Assembly: GCA_020442505.1 (NCBI GenBank)
Contig: JAGRJZ010000097.1
Location: forward strand, 1 to 5,616
Source: Alphaproteobacteria bacterium
Lineage (GTDB): Bacteria > Pseudomonadota > Alphaproteobacteria > Micavibrionales > Micavibrionaceae
Reading direction: 5' to 3'
Length of the DNA: 5,616 nucleotides
Shown in pieces: positions 1-4,797 of this stretch. The notes below the pieces were generated by a model. The model saw only the letters and a program-made list of their open reading frames with translations. It was not told the DNA's origin and ran no database searches. Both the position numbers and the translations under genes were made by a program. The first letter of the stretch is position 1. Every line of letters starts with the position of its first letter.

Positions 1-284
1 AAGTTCGTCGTGCCGTCCAGCGGGTCGATAATCCAGCGATATTCGTAGTCTTTCGGCCCTTTGCTTTCACCGCTTTCCTCCATCAGGAACCCGTAATCCG
101 GCCGTGCCTTGGAAAGTTCTGCGAACAAAATATCCTCCGCGCGCCGGTCCGCGGCGGAGACGAAATCTCCCGGTCCTTTGCGGGAGACCTGAAGCTGCTC
201 GACCTCGCCGAAATCCCGGATAAGCGTCCGTCCGGCTTTTTCCATCGCCCGGAGCATGATGTTGATATGAGGGGAGAGAGCCAT
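1..284 (-). CDS. suhB: Inositol monophosphatase family protein (SuhB/IMPase), N-terminal part
   Basis: Partial gene: 94 codons are visible and the C-terminal part lies beyond the left edge. Enzymes of this family are Mg2+-dependent, Li+-sensitive phosphatases acting on myo-inositol phosphates; E. coli SuhB also joins the Nus antitermination complex on rRNA. The visible part carries the N-terminal KGPGDFVSAAD segment (residues 36-46), the metal-ligand EESGE (69-73), and the signature WIIDPLDGTTN (84-94) with Asp87 and Asp90, where the window ends. The ATG at 284 was chosen because GAAGGGA (300-294), inside the last efp codons, gives a ribosome site 9 nt upstream. The gene starts 6 nt after the efp stop, so translation is probably coupled to efp. 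Family assignment is secure. The choice of SuhB over another IMPase paralogue rests on the efp neighbourhood that I recall from other alphaproteobacteria. Confidence 0.9.
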   Translation of the reverse strand, partial: MALSPHINIMLRAMEKAGRTLIRDFGEVEQLQVSRKGPGDFVSAADRRAEDILFAELSKARPDYGFLMEESGESKGPKDYEYRWIIDPLDGTTN

Positions 285-290
285 AATGTA

Positions 291-857
291 TCATCCCTTC
301 GCGCGTTCGACATAGGTGCCGTCGGCGGTTTTGACGACGACGCGGGTGCCGGTTTCAATATGGGGCGGCACCATGACCTTCGCGCCGTTTTCTAAAATCG
401 CAGGCTTGTAGGACGTCGTTGCGGTTTGCCCCTTGATCACGGGCTCCGCTTCGGTGATTTCCAGCGTGACGCTGTCGGGCAAGGTGACGCTTAGCGGCTC
501 GGCTTCGAAGGTCTCGATGACGCAGATCATGCCTTCCTGTAAGAAGACTGCCGGCTCACCGATGACGTCCTTTTTAACCGCGATCTGTTCATAGCTTTCC
601 GTATTCATGAAATGACAACCGTCCTCGTCTTCGTACAGATACTGATAGTCTTCCTGCTCCAGCCGCGCGCGTTCGACGGTTTCCTGGGTACGGAATCGTA
701 CGTTGTCTTTGTTTCCGGTCCGCAAATCGCGCATTTCCACCTGCGCGACGGAGGCCCCCTTCCCAGGCTGGATGATGTCGTTCTTCAACACGACGCAAAG
801 TTTGCCGTTATATTCGATGACGTTCCCCGCGCGCAGGGTGATGGCTGTGACTTTCAT
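291..857 (-). CDS. efp: Translation elongation factor P (EF-P)
   Basis: Encodes 188 residues, the same length as E. coli EF-P. EF-P binds between the P and E sites of the ribosome and promotes peptide bonds at proline runs. All three beta-barrel domains are present: an N-terminal KOW-like domain (about 1-65) with the tip loop QPGKGASVAQV (30-40), a central OB domain, and a C-terminal OB domain containing TLEITEAEPVIKGQT and ending in GTRVVVKT. Lys33 in PGKG occupies the site of the lysine that is beta-lysylated in E. coli, so a lysine-modified or unmodified type is expected rather than the rhamnosylated-Arg type. No modification enzyme is in this window. The ATG at 857 is preceded by AAGGAAA (871-865). 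The open frame continues upstream to 959, but that extension lies in the preceding DUF721 gene and has no family resemblance. Third or fourth gene of a probable five-gene operon, 22 nt after the DUF721 gene. Confidence 0.97.
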   Translation of the reverse strand: MKVTAITLRAGNVIEYNGKLCVVLKNDIIQPGKGASVAQVEMRDLRTGNKDNVRFRTQETVERARLEQEDYQYLYEDEDGCHFMNTESYEQIAVKKDVIGEPAVFLQEGMICVIETFEAEPLSVTLPDSVTLEITEAEPVIKGQTATTSYKPAILENGAKVMVPPHIETGTRVVVKTADGTYVERAKG

Positions 858-879
858 AGACTCGTTTCCTTTTTTTGGA

Positions 880-1359
880 TTAGGGGCTCTTTTCCTGAAG
901 TATCGCCGTTCCCAATTTTTCCAGCCGTTCATATATAGCCGGATCGTCAATCTTTTCAAGCATCTCCCGCAGGGTTTCCGTTTGCGCCGGTGTGGGAATG
1001 CCCGCTTTCATCCGTCGCGGGGAAGGGCCGTGCCGTCCCGAGGCGGCGATAAAACGAATATCCGCGACCCAGCTTTCCCCGAAGATCTGATTGATCCGTT
1101 CCAAAATCAGGTCTTTGCGATAATGAAGGAGGGTCGAATCAGACGGCGTCGCCGCAATCTCGAGTATCGCCGTCGATTTTTCGGTTTGTCCCGGCCTTTT
1201 TTTTCGATAGCGCAGCTTCGTCGGCTGGGTCTTGGCGGCCAGCTCCTCCCCGACGATTTCCGGCCAGTGAGTCAACAAACGCCCCAGCATAACATACTTT
1301 CGCTGGCACACTTGCGCGGTAACGGCCGGGACGCTTTGGGACAAAGGGCGAAGGGCCAT
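880..1359 (-). CDS. DUF721 (DciA-like) protein
   Basis: Encodes 159 residues. The N-terminal two thirds fit the DUF721 fold: a helical opening, the diagnostic LLTHWPEIVGEELAAKTQP stretch (28-46), then a positively charged beta segment ending in a helix with LILERINQIFGESWVADIRF (83-102). DciA, the best-studied DUF721 protein, is a replicative-helicase operator in bacteria that lack DnaC/DnaI. Alphaproteobacterial members are divergent and their role is less settled, so I give no symbol. A separate C-terminal helical piece (about 120-156, with REMLEKIDDPAIYERLEKLG) follows a Pro/Arg-rich linker. The ATG at 1359 has a strong GGAGGGAA site (1372-1365). It lies 23 nt after rpsO and 22 nt before efp. 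In many alphaproteobacteria this gene follows mutY and precedes a DsbA-like gene and smc (from memory). Here it is about 3.4 kb from mutY, inside a translation operon. Confidence 0.85.
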   Translation of the reverse strand: MALRPLSQSVPAVTAQVCQRKYVMLGRLLTHWPEIVGEELAAKTQPTKLRYRKKRPGQTEKSTAILEIAATPSDSTLLHYRKDLILERINQIFGESWVADIRFIAASGRHGPSPRRMKAGIPTPAQTETLREMLEKIDDPAIYERLEKLGTAILQEKSP

Positions 1360-1382
1360 AATGCTTCCCTCCGCTCCCTGGT

Positions 1383-1652
1383 TTAACGACGGATGTTCAG
1401 ACGTTTGATCAAGTCCTGATAACGGGCCTCTTCCTTCCCTTTCAGGTAGTCCAAAAGTTTCCGGCGCTGGGCAACCATCTTCAGAAGGCCCCGACGGGAG
1501 TGGATGTCCTTGTGATTATTTTGCATATGGGCGGAAAGATTGTTAATCCGCTCCGTCAAAATCGCGACCTGGACTTCGGGGGACCCGGTATCGCCTTTTT
1601 TTGTGGCGTATGCGCCGATCAGTTCTTGTTTACGCTCTGCTGTAATCGACAT
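1383..1652 (-). CDS. rpsO: 30S ribosomal protein S15
   Basis: Encodes 89 residues, the standard bacterial S15 length. S15 is a primary binder of 16S rRNA: it grips the central-domain three-way junction, opens platform assembly and forms an intersubunit bridge with the 50S subunit. The family landmarks are clear: the N-terminal DTGSPEVQVAILTERI region (21-36), the central NNHKDIHSRRGLLKMVAQRRKL stretch (about 45-66), and the LDYLK...RY..LI..L.IRR C-terminus. The ATG at 1652 has AAGGAG upstream and a gap of 15 nt to the truB stop. The truB-rpsO order is the usual one in bacteria. The usual next gene, pnp (polynucleotide phosphorylase), is absent; a DUF721 gene follows instead. I see no room for a long regulatory leader in the 15-nt gap, so any S15 autoregulation would have to use truB coding sequence. 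Confidence 0.98.
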   Translation of the reverse strand: MSITAERKQELIGAYATKKGDTGSPEVQVAILTERINNLSAHMQNNHKDIHSRRGLLKMVAQRRKLLDYLKGKEEARYQDLIKRLNIRR

Positions 1653-1667
1653 CGGTGGCTCCTTCTT

Positions 1668-2603
1668 TTATAGGTTAAATACACGCTCCGGCTTTATTTC
1701 AGGGCCCTTTACGGACACAAGCGCAAGTGGCTTGCCTTTGTAAAGCGCCAAAGCCTCGTCTTCTTCATCGAAGTCAAGCCCCGCCTGTATCAGACGGGCA
1801 AGATCCGGTTTGGAAAAGAAACTCAGCTTTTGTCCCTGCTTGAGCCGGGCTGCTTCCTGATCATTTATGGCCAGAACCGGGATGTCGTCCAGGACGGTCT
1901 GAACAGGAAGCAAAACATTTTCAGGGGGTGGACTATCACCCATTTTCTCTAACATTTCAAGAGAAATCGCATGGGACGCATCGAGCGTGCCGACGGCCTC
2001 CCGCCGCAGCGCCGAAATATAGCCGTATGTCCCCAGTTTTTCGGCCATATCCCGGGCCAGAGAGCGGATATACGTACCTTTCCCGCAGGTGACGGTGAAT
2101 TCGCTTGAATCTCCGTCGGGCCGGGAAAGAAGATGAAGAGATTCGATATAGACCGGCCGGGGCTTGAGCGTGACGTCTTCCCCGTCGCGCGCAAGGTCGT
2201 AGGCCCGTTCGCCGTTGATTTTGATGGGCGAGAATTTGGGCGGGACTTGTTCGATGTCGCCGAGAAAGGCCAGTAATACGGCCTCGATGGCCTCAAGGGT
2301 TGGGCGGAGATTCGATGTTGCGATAATGTCGCCTTCCGCGTCGTCCGTGTCCCGCGCTGCGCCCCATGTGACAGTAAAACGGTAGATTTTTAGCGCGTCC
2401 TGGCAATAGGGAATGGTTTTGGTTGCTTCCCCCAGCGCGATCGGTAAAACACCGCTGGCCAGCGGGTCAAGCGTGCCGGCGTGCCCCGCTTTTTGGGCGT
2501 TCAGCGCCCGACGCACATTCCCGACGGCCTGCGTGGATGTCATTCCGACGGGTTTATCCAAGTTGATCCACCCATTGACGACGTTGCCTTTCTTTTTTCT
2601 CAA
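1668..2603 (-). CDS. truB: tRNA pseudouridine(55) synthase TruB
   Basis: Encodes 311 residues that convert U55 to pseudouridine in the T-loop of elongator tRNAs. Motifs in order: GWINLDKPVGMTS (11-23); GHAGTLDPLASGVLP (40-54) with the catalytic Asp46; the substrate-binding KFSPIKINGERAYDLAR stretch (about 122-138); GKGTYIRSLARDMAEKLG in the core; and ALRREAVG. The C-terminal part, ending in KPERVFNL, fits the alphaproteobacterial TruB C-terminal domain. The start is TTG at 2603, because GAAAGGAG (2616-2609) sits 5 nt upstream and places the conserved NGWINLDKP block near the N-terminus. An ATG at 2637 is out of frame. The gene heads the five-gene unit. In many bacteria truB follows nusA-infB-rbfA; here it is first, preceded by a divergent gene. 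The motif FSPIK has Pro where the usual form is (Y/F)SA(I/L)K. Confidence 0.97.
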   Translation of the reverse strand: MRKKKGNVVNGWINLDKPVGMTSTQAVGNVRRALNAQKAGHAGTLDPLASGVLPIALGEATKTIPYCQDALKIYRFTVTWGAARDTDDAEGDIIATSNLRPTLEAIEAVLLAFLGDIEQVPPKFSPIKINGERAYDLARDGEDVTLKPRPVYIESLHLLSRPDGDSSEFTVTCGKGTYIRSLARDMAEKLGTYGYISALRREAVGTLDASHAISLEMLEKMGDSPPPENVLLPVQTVLDDIPVLAINDQEAARLKQGQKLSFFSKPDLARLIQAGLDFDEEDEALALYKGKPLALVSVKGPEIKPERVFNL

Positions 2604-2608
2604 AACGG

Positions 2609-2616
2609 CTCCTTTC
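2609..2616 (-). promoter_or_regulatory. Ribosome binding site deciding the truB TTG start
   Basis: GAAAGGAG read on the minus strand, 5 nt before the TTG at 2603. No in-frame ATG lies nearby upstream, and the site is nearly a perfect anti-Shine-Dalgarno match, so the rare TTG start is well supported. Confidence 0.8.
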
Positions 2617-2709
2617 TTTTTTGTCGCTCTTTAGCATGAAGCGCTGTCATCGTCGATAGCCAGATGAAACAAAATCTTCTTTTTTCTCAGGATTTTCTTT
2701 CAACATATT

Positions 2710-2769
2710 GACTCCACGAAAAGAATCGAAATTTATCCTTGACGACGAATCAGAAATAACTCATGATTC
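2710..2769. promoter_or_regulatory. Cluster of four GANTC (CcrM target) sites upstream of ccrM
   Basis: GACTC at 2710-2714, GAATC at 2723-2727, GAATC at 2747-2751 and GATTC at 2765-2769. GANTC is the palindromic recognition site of CcrM enzymes. I counted 19 sites in the whole window, so four in 60 nt is about twenty times the local average, and none occurs between 2314 and 2709. In Caulobacter the ccrM leader carries GANTC sites whose methylation lowers ccrM transcription, and GcrA uses methylated GANTC inside promoters to recruit sigma-70 polymerase. By analogy this is probably a methylation-sensitive switch on the gene's own promoter. The presence of the sites is certain; the regulatory role is inferred. 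Confidence 0.75.
2739..2767 (+). promoter_or_regulatory. Candidate sigma-70 promoter of ccrM
   Basis: TTGACG (2739-2744) as -35 and CATGAT (2762-2767) as -10, with 17-nt spacing. The -35 has five of six consensus bases and the -10 four of six. Transcription would start near 2774-2776, leaving a leader of about 22-24 nt that includes the ribosome site. One GAATC (2747-2751) lies in the spacer and GATTC (2765-2769) overlaps the -10, the placement expected for a GcrA/methylation-responsive promoter. A second, weaker upstream option is TTGACT (2708-2713) with an AT-rich -10 near 2731. Found by eye only. Confidence 0.45.
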
Positions 2770-2784
2770 GTGCTTCTTGTTTTT

Positions 2785-2790
2785 GAAAGG
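2785..2790 (+). promoter_or_regulatory. Ribosome binding site deciding the ccrM start
   Basis: GAAAGG lies 7 nt before the ATG at 2798. The other options have no comparable site: the TTG at 2708, which would run translation through the candidate promoter, and the ATG at 2828. The site therefore fixes the start at 2798. Confidence 0.8.
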
Positions 2791-2797
2791 GCGTAAA

Positions 2798-3886
2798 ATG
2801 TCGAGTCAAAAAAACGAATTACCCACAATGAAAAAAAACCTCATCTTGCGCGGAGAGTGCGTCGAGCAAATGCGCGCTTTGCCGCGTGAGAGCGTCGATA
2901 TGATTTTTGCCGATCCGCCTTATAATTTGCAATTGGGCGGAGATTTGCATCGTCCGGACAACTCCCGGGTCGATGCCGTCGATGATGCGTGGGACCAGTT
3001 CGAGAGCCTGAAAGTCTACGACGATTTTACGCGGGAATGGCTGTCCGCGGCGCGGGATTTGCTGACGCCAGACGGCTCCTTGTGGGTGATCGGCTCTTAC
3101 CACAATATTTTTCGGGTGGGCGCGATTTTGCAGGATCTCGGCTACTGGATCTTGAACGACGTTATCTGGCGCAAGTCGAACCCGATGCCGAATTTCCGAG
3201 GACGCCGTTTTACAAACGCCCACGAAACGCTGATTTGGGCCGCCAAATCGGAAAAATCCCGGTATCGGTTTAACTACGATTCCATGAAGGCGTTGAATGA
3301 AGATCTCCAGATGCGCAGCGACTGGTATATTCCGCTTTGTACCGGTCATGAACGGTTGAGGGATGAGGGCGGCCAGAAAATTCACCCAACGCAAAAACCG
3401 GAAGGGTTGCTATACCGGGTGATCATGTCGTCGACCAATCCGGGGGACCTCGTGCTGGACCCGTTTTTTGGAACCGGGACGACCGGCGCCGTCGCAAAAA
3501 AACTGGGGCGGGATTACATCGGGATCGAGCGCGAGGAAAGCTATATCAAGGCTGCGCAGGCGCGTCTGGATTCCATCACGCGTCTGGGAGAAAATGAAAT
3601 TCTCCACACACCCTCTCGCCGCGAGCTGCCGCGCGTGCCTTTTGGTCGCCTGATTGAAAACGGGCTTTTAAAGCCGGGAACGGTTCTCCGCGACGCCCGC
3701 GGACGGCACGAGGCCAAAGTCGGCGCGGATGGAAATCTGATCACGAACCATTACCGGGGCTCCATTCATAAGGTCGGCGCGGCGCTGCAGGGCGCTCCGT
3801 CCTGCAACGGCTGGACGTTTTGGCATTATCGTGAAGGGAAGCAGTATCGCCCGATCGACGACCTCCGGCGTCAGCTCCGCGATTGA
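2798..3886 (+). CDS. ccrM: CcrM-type GANTC N6-adenine DNA methyltransferase
   Basis: Encodes 362 residues from the ATG at 2798, close to the roughly 358 of Caulobacter CcrM. The enzyme transfers methyl from S-adenosylmethionine to N6 of adenine in GANTC; in alphaproteobacteria it re-methylates the chromosome late in the cell cycle, and the methylation state gates promoters read by GcrA. Motif order is that of the beta class: catalytic ADPPYNLQLGGDL (38-50) first, then IGSYHNIFRVG and WRKSNPMPNF (154-163), HPTQKPE (196-202), and the SAM-binding DPFFGTGTT (221-229) towards the C-terminus. The last part (about 275-358), with GSIHKVGAALQGAPSCNGW and PIDDLRRQLR, is the RAMA domain typical of CcrM and tied to DNA recognition. 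No restriction endonuclease is adjacent, which fits a solitary regulatory enzyme. The gene converges on the next one, with 10 nt between stops. The frame is open upstream to a TTG at 2708, but that extension crosses the promoter and has no family counterpart. Confidence 0.97.
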   Translation: MSSQKNELPTMKKNLILRGECVEQMRALPRESVDMIFADPPYNLQLGGDLHRPDNSRVDAVDDAWDQFESLKVYDDFTREWLSAARDLLTPDGSLWVIGSYHNIFRVGAILQDLGYWILNDVIWRKSNPMPNFRGRRFTNAHETLIWAAKSEKSRYRFNYDSMKALNEDLQMRSDWYIPLCTGHERLRDEGGQKIHPTQKPEGLLYRVIMSSTNPGDLVLDPFFGTGTTGAVAKKLGRDYIGIEREESYIKAAQARLDSITRLGENEILHTPSRRELPRVPFGRLIENGLLKPGTVLRDARGRHEAKVGADGNLITNHYRGSIHKVGAALQGAPSCNGWTFWHYREGKQYRPIDDLRRQLRD

Positions 3887-3896
3887 GAAGGTAAGG

Positions 3897-4760
3897 TTAC
3901 GGTTGCTCTCTTCCCTTTTTGGAGGAAGACGGGAGCGGCGCCTGTTTTTCCTGAAAATCTTTCCGGTATAAAAGCATCGTCGTATCCGGGTCGCCGTATA
4001 TCTCGATTCCGTCGATTGCCCCTAAAACGGATGCCATCATACCCGTCTCGGAAGATTGTCGCGTTTCCCAGTAACGCAGAAGAGATATCTTGACTCGCAT
4101 ATAGGCTTGGCGTGTTTTTCCCAACTCCCCTTTTTCCTTAAGGTAATTCAGATATTCCTGCGCGATATCGGGGGGGACCCTAATTTCCCGCATGTAAAGC
4201 GGGCGTTTGACGTTCAGGATCAGGGCGCCTGGATATCCCAGGATTTCATCTCGGCCGCAAATATCCTCCTGGTCGGGGGAAAAGATGACGAAATGCCGAA
4301 TTCGGTCCAGCTCGCTTTCTTTTTCAACGATGAAGGATTGCTTTTCATGGCTGTATTCCTGAAATTTGATTGGGACGATAAAGGAGATATGGGTCGGAAA
4401 CGTCCCGGCGCTTTGCTCAATATAACGGCGGATCGAACGACGAATATCCGCCCATGCGAAGTCGTCATATCGGTATTCCCGATAAATTCGGCATTCGTTG
4501 ATTGCCAAAAACCCGTCAATGGCGTCGTTATCGTCAAGCGAGAATTTTCCGATCCCCCAATAGGCCTTGGAGAGGTTCTCGATCGTCGCCGGTTCGTAGC
4601 CGTCATCATGCTGGCGATCCATATTTGTGTCTTGGGTCGTGACGCTGGATTTGTCTGCATCCTGGGCTTGCGCCCAAGGGATAAAGGCGCAGGATAAAAA
4701 CAAAAGAAGCGTAAGGTTGGCCATGATCGCGCGTGCGCGGGAGATTAGTGTGTTCATCAT
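3897..4760 (-). CDS. Secreted protein of unknown function, possibly DUF4852 family
   Basis: Encodes 287 residues. The N-terminus looks like a Sec signal peptide: Arg8 and Arg10, a hydrophobic core (about 15-29), and a likely signal peptidase I site after AQA (30-32), so a periplasmic or secreted location is inferred. Cys24 does not sit in a good lipobox. The mature chain opens with a polar linker, then a folded part from about residue 57 with YWGIGKF, an Asp-rich run DDNDAIDGF, INECRIYREY and a later EDICG. It has exactly two cysteines, Cys90 and Cys168, which could form a disulfide. There are no transmembrane helices after the signal. The overall look recalls DUF4852 proteins of alphaproteobacteria, from memory and unchecked; no activity is known to me. 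The start is uncertain: AACAGG directly abuts the ATG at 4760, leaving no proper spacer, and the ATG at 4724 lacks both a ribosome site and the positive n-region. The gene lies 37 nt downstream of mutY and probably shares its transcript. Confidence 0.8.
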   Translation of the reverse strand: MMNTLISRARAIMANLTLLLFLSCAFIPWAQAQDADKSSVTTQDTNMDRQHDDGYEPATIENLSKAYWGIGKFSLDDNDAIDGFLAINECRIYREYRYDDFAWADIRRSIRRYIEQSAGTFPTHISFIVPIKFQEYSHEKQSFIVEKESELDRIRHFVIFSPDQEDICGRDEILGYPGALILNVKRPLYMREIRVPPDIAQEYLNYLKEKGELGKTRQAYMRVKISLLRYWETRQSSETGMMASVLGAIDGIEIYGDPDTTMLLYRKDFQEKQAPLPSSSKKGREQP

Positions 4761-4797
4761 CCTGTTCTTGTGTTGTGTGCGGCGCCGTAAGCTCCCA

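Larger units (their letters stand above)
2604..2797. other. Divergent AT-rich intergenic region between truB and ccrM
   Basis: This 194-nt stretch must hold the promoters for both the truB operon (minus) and ccrM (plus). It is visibly richer in A/T than either flank. The right half contains a cluster of GANTC sites and the ccrM promoter candidate, described separately. For the truB side I find only a weak candidate: TTGAAA (2703-2698) with AAGATT (2679-2674) at 18 nt spacing. No TTAA-N7-TTAA CtrA box is present; the tetramer TTAA does not occur in the region. I see no RNA gene or terminator hairpin here. Confidence 0.7.

Noticed and set aside
291..959. 34-residue N-terminal extension of EF-P
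   Set aside because: It overlaps the end of the DUF721 gene, has no family match, and the ATG at 857 has a good ribosome site and gives exactly 188 residues.
703..1386. 227-codon plus-strand open frame across efp and the DUF721 gene
   Set aside because: It is antisense to two well-supported genes, has no recognisable motif, and its Arg/Phe-rich composition is typical of a shadow frame.
2708..2797. 30-codon N-terminal extension of ccrM from a TTG, or a leader peptide
   Set aside because: It has no ribosome site, overlaps the promoter candidate and GANTC cluster, and starting at 2798 gives the family's usual length.
2819..3394. 191-codon minus-strand open frame opposite ccrM
   Set aside because: It lies wholly inside ccrM, whose every motif is conserved. 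The length comes from the codon bias of the real gene.
2798..3886. Restriction-modification or phage-defence locus around the methyltransferase
   Set aside because: No endonuclease or specificity gene is adjacent. The sequence is the chromosomal CcrM type with a RAMA domain, flanked by housekeeping genes.
3909..3929. Possible terminator hairpin TCTTCC / GGAAGA with a 9-nt loop
   Set aside because: The stem is only 6 bp, is not GC-rich, has no T run after it in a useful position, and lies inside the 3' end of the coding sequence.
4056..4697. 213-codon plus-strand open frame opposite the secreted-protein gene
   Set aside because: The opposite frame has a signal peptide, a natural composition and a sensible gap to mutY. 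This one shows no domain and no ribosome site that I can see.
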